From: Euptelea pleiosperma
Lineage: Eukaryota > Streptophyta > Magnoliopsida > Ranunculales > Eupteleaceae
Length of the DNA stretch: 64,000 bases
Direction of reading: 5' to 3'
NCBI GenBank assembly: GCA_035048495.1
Contig: CM068551.1
Location: 13,890,248 to 13,954,247, forward strand
This document shows positions 10,310 to 20,084 of the stretch, piece after piece (within the stretch, counting starts at the first letter, position 1; each line of letters opens with the position of its first letter). Under the pieces are notes generated by a model. That model did no database searches, was not told the origin of the DNA, and saw only the letters and a list, made by a program, of their open reading frames with translations. A program made the translations under genes and the position numbers.

Positions 10310-12627
10310 CAATAAAAACATTTGGGACAGTATGTTGTCCAGTGAGCCTTTCCAACACCTTCTGCAATTGTGGACCTTGGGGACCTAAAAGAGAACAGAT
10401 GTCCTTCATCATAGACATGATATAGTCATTTATATTCTACAATTACTTGTTAATGCAGCACACAACAATGTCATTCAAAATTTTCCAATTTTCCTTCAAA
10501 TAAGGAGAAAAATATCAATTTTAAGCAAATCATTCTTATAGATCTGAGTCTTCACTTATACCCTTCAATTATACTGAGCAAGACAAAACTAAAAAAATAT
10601 CTTTTAAAACTAGATGTGATCATCGTCGTCATCCTAATCATCATCATGTAAAATTTATCCCAACTATTTGGGGTCAGCAACATGAATCCTATTTCGCCAT
10701 TCGACTCTATTAAGAGCTATATCTTCTATCAAAGCATATGTCTTCAAATCCTTTCTTACTATCTCACTCCACGTCATCCACTCTCCCTTTGATGGCCTTC
10801 AACTTGTACCAAAGCTCTCCTCACCGGTGCTATTGTTGTCTTCGTTGGATGTTTCATGCAAAAAACGCTACCATGACATTGTTTCCTATAATAATTACAT
10901 TGTAAGAACTGTTTGTTGTAGAATATTAAGTTTAGGGTTTCTTACTTGAAAGTAATATCAACTCAATACCTTAAAAAGGAGTAAAGATGGAGAAAATAGA
11001 TTACAGATGATCCCTTTAGCTGTAGAATACTTGTAAAGAACTCTCATTCAATTTCTTGTCCCTAACCCTAACCACTTAAGAGTTCTCTGTTAAAGGCTTT
11101 ATCAACTTCCTTTTATTTTTATCTTTAAGGACCTTTCCAACTAAAGAGGAACAAGGAAAAGGTCAAAAGACTAAATTTGTTTAAATAGGTGGTGGAACAA
11201 TATTAAAATGATCTTATGTTTATGTGGAAGACATAGCAAGAAACGTGTTATAAATTTGTTTAATTAATAAAGACAGCCATTGATTTTCCTTTTTGTAGTG
11301 TTTAAGGTTTAGTAAAAACCAATAGTACAAACATAGAAGTTATTGCATATGTGCCCTGCATTTTTATTCAGATTGCAAGATATGAAAGAATCGTAAGATT
11401 CAAATCATTAAAGTTACTCAAGTTGTAAGATTCATACAGCAAATCGTAGGACTTTTATCTAAAAGGATTCAAACCTAGGATACAAACATTTGGGTTAATA
11501 TTTGAATCGAATCGCAGAATTCAAATTGAAATCATAGGATTTTAAAAGCACAGCAAATAACATCATTTTAAGCAGGAGTGGACCTTCTACAGATTGATGT
11601 ATGCATAGTTATTCTTGTTTAGTACAAAGGGAAATTTAGTCCACTGCATCTATACACAATGTTAACAGACATTAGAAATGTGAAGAATTTGACAAAAATG
11701 TGACTGGAACATGTTGAATAATGTCCACCGTCAACCTGCTAACGTAACACTAGGAATCCACTGCCAAGAGAAGTTTTCACCATCAACATTGTTGAGTCCA
11801 TCTTCTTTTCTTTTTACTTACAGATAATTCCTAATACTTTGCATTGATTTCAGCATAATGAATTGGACTTATATACTTATGCCCCAACTCCCAACCCAAA
11901 TAAGATCTGGGTATGTTTTGATCTCTATGATTCACTTGTCACCACCCAAATTCCAAAAAAAAAAAAAATCAACTTTATGGCATGGATCACCTTTTCTGAA
12001 CCAAGTAAACTAATCAAATTAAATTCAAAACGATTATGACAACTGTGATTATGTGAAAAAAAATACAGAGGAACTCAATTTCTTTACCCAAAAAATGTCT
12101 GTTTTAGTTCTAGCAATCAAATTCAAACTAATACTAAACTACTATGTAGTAAAAACACCTACCCAATTCGTCTAATTCGATAACGCGCGGCTCCACACCA
12201 AGTCGCTTGAATAACGACTTCACCTCCGAAGAATACCTTCATCTCAAAAATCAAGCAACAACCGATTTCATAATTCACCAAAATGTACCATAAAAACAAA
12301 TAAATAGATAAAAAAAAGCGACAAGATTTGGATTCGAACTCACGAGCACCAGGTCTTAGAGTAGATGACAACGGGGGTCTCAGAAACCGTTTTCTTGACA
12401 CTCTCCTCCAAGCGAGATCCAAACGAAGAGGCCATGGCTCGGACCACGGCAGCTCCGGCCCTTCTTCCGCCATGAATGCTGCTGAGGCCTCTGATTCTGC
12501 TGCTGAAATTGAGAAAGCGAAGAGAAGAGAGATAGGAGATGAAGTTGAGAGAAGAAGAAGTGAGATTGGGGGGAGAGCCTTTGAGAGAAGAAGCACTGAC
12601 AATCATCAGATGAGATGCCTCCGCCAT
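10310..12627 (-). CDS. GRXS12: Chloroplast monothiol glutaredoxin, GrxS12-like (3 exons seen, last exon missing)
   Basis: The exons by position are: exon 1 12344-12627, exon 2 12163-12236, exon 3 10310-10384. All donors are GT (GTGAGT, GTAGGT, GTAAGT) and all acceptors AG. Exon 1 gives a Ser-rich, basic N-terminus typical of a chloroplast transit peptide (about residues 1-62), then [19 protein letters not shown] and the beta strand [10 protein letters not shown]. Exon 2 completes the WCSYS active site characteristic of GrxS12 and continues to VIELDELG. Exon 3 encodes [20 protein letters not shown] and PNVFIG, with the cis-Pro TVP glutathione-binding loop. The family's last segment (GGxHIGGCxD, about 35 residues) should follow but is not found in the window. 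Intron 1 is 107 bp and intron 2 is 1778 bp. Glutaredoxins of this class reduce glutathionylated proteins in the stroma. The start codon at 12627 is the first in frame. Confidence 0.88.
10385..12162 (-). other. Glutaredoxin intron 2
   Basis: This 1778-bp intron is bounded by GTAGGT next to exon 2 and TTTTAG before exon 3. It contains an RTE-type LINE tail at about 10617-10870. The rest is AT-rich without any coding signal. Confidence 0.75.
10617..10870 (-). mobile_element. RTE-type LINE 3' end
   Basis: On the minus strand about 40 residues are readable: [16 protein letters not shown], then [18 protein letters not shown] and a stop, then TTGGGATAAA and a degenerate ATG/GATGAT tail. This is the C-terminal and 3' terminal signature common to plant RTE LINEs (…W…R…IHVADPK, '…CCCAACTAGTTGGGAT…', simple-repeat tail). 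Only the last few hundred bases are present. Confidence 0.7.
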
Positions 12628-13080
12628 TTTTGCTCTCTCTGCTGCAGTTTTTTTCCGACCTTTTTTTCTTCTTCAGCCTCGTTCTTTTCAATTTCTTCTC
12701 CACATTTTCGGGATGAGGACAGGTACTCTGGATTGTCACCACAGACTTTATTTACTGCAAAGACATTAATTTTACACGTGGAAACTGAGGTGGCAGGAAT
12801 GGGTCCCAGTTCGAGGAGAAATTTTTTGAAGCGGAGGAATTTTTGAAGCAGCGATCACGCGTCCAATGATCATACACCACATATACCCTTATTTTAGGCT
12901 AAAACTAACTATAAGTATATGCGGCGCGCAATCGTTAGCGCATGATCGATGCTTCAAAAATTTTGACAGAAGGGTTGGCCTTTTGTAGTACACGTACCCA
13001 AAAAATCATCAAAACACATGTTTATTAGCCCACATTAAATCTTTGTTAAAAGTAACGCAAGTTGAGTTAAAGTATACTAA
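12628..13080 (-). promoter_or_regulatory. Upstream region of the glutaredoxin gene
   Basis: This is the sequence 5' of the minus-strand start codon. Nearest the ATG is a pyrimidine/purine-biased stretch (12630-12710) that is a plausible 5'UTR. I see no confident TATA box. The region ends at about 13085 where foldback repeats begin. Confidence 0.35.
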
Positions 13081-13469
13081 GGAACACCAAGTACAATGCC
13101 CGTGCACCTTACACGTGGCACACTCTTAGAGATCACTGATAGTGATTTTGAAGGATTTGATTGGAGTGGTTTTCATTCATTGATTTTTAATTGTAAATCT
13201 CGAGCATTATTTGGGGTACTCAGATCCAAAGGTTTGAAACCGAGTAAAACTTGCCTGACCACCTGTGGTGTGGTATCTACCAAACCATAGGCAAGGCGCT
13301 TGTCGCGTAAGCGCTTACGTACGGTAACAAGTCGCATTAGCACGAACCACATCCTCTCCTCCCCCCCCCCCTTAAACCTGCTCAGGTTTGGTGAGAGCAA
13401 AAGAGTAATTTCCTTTTTTCTCCCAAAAAAAATGAAGGTAAAGTAACTCAGTTACCTTTTACAACCTAT

Positions 13470-15185
13470 GGATCTTTGCACCCAAATAATGCTCAAAATT
13501 CATACGGTAAAAATCAACCCATGAAAATAACTTCAATCCAACGCTTAGAAATCACTGATCAAGTTTATTTCTGGTTTGTAGGTCCACCTACTGATTGGCC
13601 AAACATCCATTCAGTCAACGTCCACCAAGAGTGTGCCACGTGGCTCGTATTGTGCGTTGTGACAGAAGTTTTACTCCACCTAGGGATTGGCCAAACCAAG
13701 GTTTAAAGGAGACTGTTTTAACAATATAACAGACTGGGGTGTTACTGTTAAAATGGATTGTAGCGGATGGGCAAAAATGAAAAAAAAAACAAATTTTAAC
13801 GAATTCAACCGAAAAAAAATAGAAAAATGGTACTGATTTTTAAAATTAGAAATTTTGAAAAACGAAAAAAATGGAATTTAACGGAAATAATGGCCTTTTT
13901 TTCTACAAAATTTTTTAACAGCCGTCAAAACGGGTTTTAACAGTTTTTAATGTACCAGTTAGCAATTCGGTTAAGATTCAAAAAGAGAAAAGTTCGAGTT
14001 TAATTCGGTTTCGGGATAAAAACATCTGGTCAAAAATTCGGTCATTGTGAAATTTATATTTGTTTAGCCTTAAAAAGCCGTAATTTTATCTATTTTTTCA
14101 ATTTTTGCGGCCATTTAACATGTCTTTATTTAAAAAACACGCAATCCATGTATTAAACATGAATAATACATGCTTTATTCGTATAATCTTAAAATTCATG
14201 ATTTTTTCTGATTTTTTATTTTATACGGTAATATTAAATGTTCCTTCAGAAAAAAAAAATTTGTGTATAATACACGAATTTACTAGTTAGGGTCAAAGTC
14301 ATGGTTTTAAAAACAGCCGTTTAAAGGGTAACGCCCCAAGCCCGTTACCGTAAAATTGTTAAAATCCGTTTTGATGCTTTGAATTTAATGGCCATTTTTT
14401 TTTTTTCATTTTAACCACCGTTAAAATCGTTTTAACAGCCGTTAAATTCTGGAAATTTTTGTGGAAAAAAAATGGCCGTTAAAAACTGTTTTTTCATTTT
14501 TTGAAATTTTCAATTTCAAATTTCAAAATTTGACTTTCAGCGCCATTTTTTCTGTTAAATTCCATTTTTTCCTTTTTTTCTTTTGTTGGCCATGGCTGTT
14601 ACAATCCGTTTTAACGGTAATGCCCCTCAGTGCGTTATACCGTTAAAACGACCTCCTTTAAACCTTGGTTTTACCCAAAGTTTAAAGGAGGCCATTTTAA
14701 CGGTTAAACGGACTGGGGGCGTCACCGTTTAAACGGCCGTTAAAACGGATTGAAACGGCCACGGGCAAAAATCGGAATTAAACGGATTTTAACGGGTTTT
14801 AATGATTTTAACGGAAAAAAATGGAAAAAATGGCGCTGAAATTCAAATTTTGAAAATTAAAAAAAAAAAACGGAATTTAACAAAATTAAACCAATTTAAC
14901 GGCCGTTTTTTCCCACAAAATTTTCAGAATTAAACGGCTGTTTAAACGATTTTAACGGCCATTTAAACGATTTTAACGGCCGTTAAAACAAAAAAAATGG
15001 CCATTTTTTTCAAAACCGATAAAAAGTGTTTAAACGGTTTTAACAGAAACGGGCTTGGGGCATTACCGTTTAAACGGCCATTTTTAAAACTATATTTAAA
15101 ACCATGGGTCAAACATCTAAAGTCAGTGTCTTATAAGAAATTGCCACGTGTCTTCTTCATGTTGCATTACTATTTTTTACTTTTA
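13470..15185. repeat. Inner family-A foldback element interrupted by hAT composite
   Basis: The left part, 13470-13696, carries the family-A hairpin words (AATAATGCTCAAAATTC, GGTCCACCTACTGATTGGCC, GTGCCACGTGGCTCG) and ends …GGGATTGGCCAAAC. The right part resumes at about 15111 with AAACATCTAAAGTCAGTGTC and GCCACGTGTC. Joined, these match the uninterrupted family consensus GGGATTGGCCAAACATCC…GGTCAGTG. Confidence 0.6.
13689..15114. mobile_element. Composite hAT-like MITE cluster with AACGGTTTTAACGG arrays
   Basis: The outer bounds are 13697 (CAAGGTTTAAAGGAG) and 15106 (…TTTAAAACCATG), flanked by GGCCAAAC (13689-13696) and GGTCAAAC (15107-15114), an 8-bp duplication with one mismatch. Three segments are visible: a left arm 13697 to about 13945, an inverted unit 14300-14667 (CATGGTTTTAAA … CCTTTAAACCTTG), and a direct unit 14676-15106. 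All are packed with GTTTTAACGG/CCGTTAAAAC words. About 350 bp at 13950-14299 lack the array and contain no gene. Confidence 0.8.
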
Positions 15186-15526
15186 TTTTTTCTCACTTTT
15201 TCATTTACTCTCACCAAACCTGAGTAGGTTACCAGAGGAGGAGAGGATGAGTTTGTAGCTCGTGCCGATGTGACTGCTACCGTACAAAATCCACGCGGCA
15301 AGCTGCTTGTGTGTGGTCTGGTAGGATACCACACCACAGGTGGTCAGGCAAGTTTTACTCTGAAACCACTAATCAGCCTGATATTTGGTACATAGGTCTA
15401 CATAGCGATGGGACAAACATCTATTTGGTCAGTGGTCTCAGCACCGCGTGTCTTATACTATGGTCCCTCACGGGGGTCGGGCGTACCACAATCACGTATC
15501 GTTTTGAGTCCAATCTGATTCATGTT

Positions 15527-15924
15527 GTGAGTAAACCTTCGCACAGCAAAGCTGATCACACACTAAAATATGAGCCACGTGGCATACTCTAAGATTACGA
15601 TGACCGCATGGATATTTGGCCAGTCCCTCGTTGGACATGCAAACCAAAAATCAGCCTGATTAGTTATGTCAGACCATTGGATCTGGTACCCCAAATAATG
15701 GTCAATAACACTCTAAATTCTACGGTTAAAATCAACCAACCCATGTAAATGACTCCAATCCAACACTTAGAAATAAGTAACCATGCTAATTTTTGGTTTA
15801 CAAGTCCGCCAAGGGCTGGCCAAATATCCATACGGTCATCATCCTATAAGAGTGTGCCCCGTGGCTCATATTGTGATGTGTGATCGGCTTTGCTCTCACA
15901 CAAGTGTGAGCGAAGGTTTTCTCC
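15527..15924. repeat. Complete family-A foldback MITE
   Basis: The inverted arms start GTGAGTAAACCTTCGC (15527) and end GCGAAGGTTTTCTCC (15924). Each arm has the ordered words TATGAGCCACGTGGCA, ACCGCATGGATATTTGGCC, CCAAAAATCAGCCTGATTAG and CCATTGGATCTGG/CCAACACTTAG. Nearly the whole 398 bp can fold into a hairpin. The arm tip carries a G-box (CCACGTGG) on the left and a decayed CCCCGTGG on the right. Confidence 0.75.
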
Positions 15925-16084
15925 ATGTTGTCGACCCCAACATTTGGGACATGGAATAGCTGATGATGATGTTTGGCACATGGCATGGATGATGATGATG
16001 TATTATATCTAAATAAAAAGACAAACTTACCCTTTCCAATTTTGTTTTATGTATACACAACAAAAATTGATAGAAGCAAAATCT

Positions 16085-16401
16085 GAAGGAAGTGTTTGAT
16101 TACACAGGAAATTTTCTGGAGAAAATATATCTGAGAAATGCCTTAAATGGCTAATTGATTGCAACTGATAACACATATTTCAATCATGTGAGAAAATAAA
16201 GACATATTTTCAGATGGAAATAAATTCTTACATATCTGGATGGGCTGGAAATGAATTCCGGGTTTAGCATGGAAAATTATCAGATTTAAATGGCTTGGTA
16301 GGAAACTTACAAAGATTTAAAATGGCTATCTAAGAAAGGACAATTGGGTTTTCGCAATTGGAAAATGCAATTTTCCCACTTGGCAATCAAACACGCCCTA
16401 A
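16085..16401. mobile_element. PIF/Harbinger-like MITE
   Basis: Left end GGAAGTGTTTGATTACACAGG (16088) is inverted against right end …TTGGCAATCAAACACGCCC (16398). The flanks are GAA (16085-16087) and TAA (16399-16401), close to the 3-bp TAA target of PIF/Harbinger elements. It is about 311 bp, non-coding, with interior GAAAAT/ATTTTC words. Confidence 0.5.
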
Positions 16402-18180
16402 AATTTAACTAGTAGGCTGCACGTGCGTTACACGCGAGTGATTGTAAGGGCTTTTTTGGAAGATTAGTTTGGAGAGGCAAATCTGTAAGTTGTGACAGCT
16501 CAAGGCACATTATCAATTATAGGATTATACCCTTTCTATCGGATCTAGTCTATATTACATTTAGGTGGTCCGATCTCGTATCGGATGAGTACCGAATTAG
16601 TATATTTTCTTATCAGATCAGCACTAATCTGACTCGAACTCAATTCATTGACAACCCTATTTAAAATTACGGGAAATCGAACTAGAGCAAAGTGTTCCTC
16701 TACGAAGGCATATTGTAAAAGGAGATGATTCTTGTTCGATCCCATATCTTGCTTCTTTTGTTTTCATGATACAAGAAACATTGGCCAGCAGACAGAAGAA
16801 TAGACGAATAGAGCAATACATTGACTTTCATGTAGATATCTTGGAAATGCTACATGGCATTTGGCCGCCCTAATGGACTTATAGACCAAAATTCAGCTTG
16901 ATTTGTGATTTCTAACGGTTGGATTTGACTTGGAACCCATTCATGGGCGTTCATCAAGCCCATGATAAAAATGCTACATGGCATTTGGTGTGTAAGTCCA
17001 CTTATGCCCAAGCTTGGCCCATTTACAACCCTAATAGGGTTTAAGGTAAGTTCCAAAAGGGTACTATCAGCATGACAAATTAGAAGGATATCTCAGATGC
17101 TCAGTTGAGAATTGCCACGTCAGCATGTGAGAAAACCCCCACCTTAACATCAAACGTAGTCTGTTGTCACACCCCATGATACATTTTGCATTTTAAGATT
17201 GAAGTTTAAGAATAGATGTATAACTTACATTTTCACACGTTTGGTCATATAATGGTTTGGATTGCATTAGATCTGGCACAGAAAAATCCGTGCATTTAAA
17301 TTACATCTTTGTGTGTTTGTCATGCAAAATTACATCTTTGTGCGTTTGTCATGCATTTGCATGTATGAATGTTTTCCGTGGACCACCGATTTTCTCGCCA
17401 ACATGAATAAATAATTTCTAACCCCCACCTCAGAAAATATTTGTCCACTATTTTAAGATTTGGTGGGATAATTTTATTTTATCGTCGAAAAAAGATAAAA
17501 AGCGAGTACACGCGGGCCCACACATTTGACTATATAATTTGGATGAGAAAATCAAAAGTGATCAAAACTTGCATAAAACTTTTGCGTACATGTAATTATG
17601 TGCACCATCATTTGAGCATGCACTTATTTCCTTTAGAACTTTTTTTTCTCGGTTGCCAAAAATGATTTAATATGCAATGAGAGAATTATTAATGAAGGTT
17701 TTAAAAGATGGATATTCAATTATGAAGAATGCAACCCTATAATTTTAATTTCAATGTTTATCACAAATTTGATTATGTTAATTGTATGTTCTTTCAATGA
17801 ATCTTTATTCATTCTTTCTTATTAATGTATTCTCTTAATATGCTTTGCAAGTGGAGGTTCTTTTATGATAATGATGACATAGAACATGAGTAGATTTGCG
17901 AAATTATGTGCCTTAAGGCTTTTATGAAGTTTCTCTACATTCTTTCTTTTATTTGGAGTTGATTAATAGGTGTACAGGGTTAAGGAATTAAAAGATGTGA
18001 CATATTCACAGCTTTTATGTAATTAATGTAATCATGATCATTTTATAAATTATTGTTTATTCATTGTTATATGTATTTTTATAACATTCCTCTTTATTCA
18101 TTTATTTATTTTTATCTTTTGACTGTAATTTCTTAATTTCTTTCATGAATCCATGGTTAATTGTTCAAGTTCTTGTCTCT
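16402..18180. other. Gene-poor AT-rich stretch with repeat scraps
   Basis: No gene is seen. A family-A foldback fragment lies at about 16850-16990 (TTGGCCGCCCTAATGGAC … CATGGCATTTGG), a hAT-like end at about 17018-17041 (GGCCCATTTACAACCCTAAT), and a 30-bp tandem duplication at about 17290-17355 (ATTACATCTTTGTG…TTTGTCATGCA). The remainder is low in information. Confidence 0.4.
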
Positions 18181-18779
18181 TGAGAGGCCGAAGAGGACAC
18201 ACTCTCCCGAATTCTATGTTGTTTTTCTACCCTAGATAAATCCCCTAAGAAGACCTATCCAAAGTAGGCTCACTCTCTAGATCATACTCGTTTATCCCCC
18301 AAGATCAATAATGTTGAATCGATGTCGTTGTCGCATAAAGAAAATGAATATTGCAAGAAAATATTTTCATTAATAATATATAAAATACATTGATGAATCT
18401 CAAGGAGTAAGCTTGTGGTTTTATTCAAGGTAGATGTAAAAGACCGGGAATTCTCCAAGTATACGCTCTCTTAAAAATTTGACAGAGTAAAGACACTTTC
18501 AAAGAAAATAAGACCAATCTCTTTCCCCCCTCAATAGCTCTCTATTTATAGAGTTTTCTAAACAGAGGGTAATATTTATAATTATACCATTTTCACTCAA
18601 ATAGGCATGTCACGCATGATTTTAGTCTTTTTATCACTTATAATAGGTTCAATTAATACAACTGACCCTAAATTAATAAATCAAAACTATATCTTTATCC
18701 ATATTCACACTTAAATTGATAAAAATCTCTGTTAAACTGCTCGCAAACCGTCATATTGCTTGAAGTGCCAAAATTTTGC
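18181..18779. other. Possible LTR-like leader, unassigned
   Basis: TCTATTTATAGAG at about 18540-18552 could be a TATA-type box of an LTR. A neighbouring stretch (CTCCCGAATTC…GAAGACCTATCC) has the texture of a retrotransposon leader. I cannot find paired ends, a primer site or coding sequence, so it is left unassigned. Confidence 0.25.
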
Positions 18780-19990
18780 GAGTTGCTCCCATGTATGTTC
18801 CAACATCATCCAAATCATCCAAAATAAGTATAATTTGACAAATATTAGGCCATACGCCTGCATCATTTTCAATTTCATGCGGTCAGATCTATCATATATT
18901 GCACAGATCTCGAGAAATCCAAACTTTGACTAGAATAGTCAAAATTTAACTTTGTGATCATATCTCTCAAATGCCTCCATAAAAATGAGAAGTAAGACTA
19001 TACGCCCGCATCATTTTTATTTAATGCGGGTGTATGCCTTAAGATCTAAAAAACTCATTCATCTTGATAGAGATCTGATAGTTGATACTTCTTAGCCGTC
19101 TGATCTAACTTCATCATGATGTTCGAAGGTCAAAAATAGAATGTGAGGCCATACGCCCTCATCATTTTTTATTTCATGTGGGCCTATGACTTAAAATCTG
19201 AAAACTCATTCATCTTGATTGAGATATGATGGTTGATGCTTCCGGACCGTCTGATCTAATTTGATTTTGATGATCTGAAGGTCAAAAATGGAATGTGAAG
19301 CCATGAGCTGGCATCATTTTTTATTTAATGCGGGCGTATGCCTTAAGATCTAAAAAATTTAATTCATCTTGATATGAGATCTGACGGTTGATGCTTCTCG
19401 ACCGTCTGATCTAACTTGATTTTGATGATCTAAAGGTCAAAAATGGATTGTGAGGCCATACGCTCGCAACATTTTTTATTTAATGCGGGCGTATGCCTTA
19501 TAATTTGAAAACTGCATTCATCTTGATAGAGATCTGATGGTTGATGCTTCTCGACCGTCTGATCTGACTTGATCTCGATGATCCAAAGGTCAAAAATGGA
19601 ATGTGAGGTCATACGTCTGCATTATTTTTTATTTAATGCGGGCGTGTGCCTTAAGATTTGAAAAATGATTCATCTTGATGGAGATCTGACGATTGATGCT
19701 TCTCGACCGTTTGATTAGACTTGATCCTGATGATCCGAAGGTCAAAAATGGAATGTGAGGCCATACGTCCGTATCATTTTTTATTTAATGTAGGTGTATG
19801 TCTTAAGATCTGAAAAACTCATTCATCTTGATGGAGATTTGACGGTTGATGCTTCTCGGCCGTCTGATCTGACTTGATCCTGATGATCTGAAGGTAAAAA
19901 ATGGAATGTGAGGCCATATGACCGTATCATTTTTTATTTAATGCGAGCGTATGCCTTTACTTCTCGAAAAAGTGTTCATTTGAATGAAGA
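18780..19990. repeat. 153-bp minisatellite with an internal hairpin in each unit
   Basis: Seven to eight head-to-tail units have anchors near 18845, 18988, 19143, 19299, 19451, 19604, 19756 and 19909, a period of about 153 bp. A typical unit reads CATTCATCTTGATAGAGATC, GGTTGATGCTTCTCGACCGTC, GGTCAAAAATGGAATGTGAGG, then CATACGCCCGCAT, an AT-rich loop and ATGCGGGCGTATG. The last two are complementary 13-bp arms. Units diverge by a modest number of substitutions. No coding potential. Confidence 0.85.
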
Positions 19991-20084
19991 TCCCATAAGT
20001 CAACTCTCTTGGACTATTCTAAAATTGACTAAGTGGGCCCATCAACGCCTCCTTTGGTCATAATTTTCAATCCTTAGCCACATC

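Larger units (their letters stand above)
13242..15360. mobile_element. Long-TIR (MULE-like?) element, 2.1 kb
   Basis: About 165-bp terminal inverted repeats occupy 13242-13405 and 15196-15360, beginning GAGTAAAACTTGCCTGACC and containing CACCTGTGGTGTGGTA and CTCAGGTTTGGTGAGAG. They are flanked flush by the 7-bp direct repeat TGAAACC (13235-13241 and 15361-15367). The length of the TIRs suggests a Mutator-like or foldback element. No transposase is present; the interior is another foldback repeat plus the hAT composite. Confidence 0.7.
13085..15510. repeat. Outer family-A foldback element, split by a nested insertion
   Basis: One half lies at 13085-13241 (CACGTGGCACACTCTTAGAG, then GAGCATTATTTGGGGTACTC). 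The other half lies at 15361-15510 (CACTAATCAGCCTGATATTT, then GGTCAGTGGTCTC). The halves rejoin into a normal family-A hairpin when 13242-15360 is removed. It is the outermost layer of the nest. Confidence 0.65.

Noticed and set aside
11046..11062. Telomere-like CCCTAACCCTAA
   Set aside because: Only about two units, inside an intron; not a telomeric array.
12328..12846. A 172-codon plus-strand open frame over glutaredoxin exon 1
   Set aside because: It is the antisense shadow of exon 1 and its upstream region. The minus strand has the recognisable glutaredoxin motif and correct splice sites.
18780..19990. CRISPR-like regularly spaced repeat
   Set aside because: Units are head-to-tail 153-bp copies with no unique spacers, and the genome is a plant one. 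It is a minisatellite.
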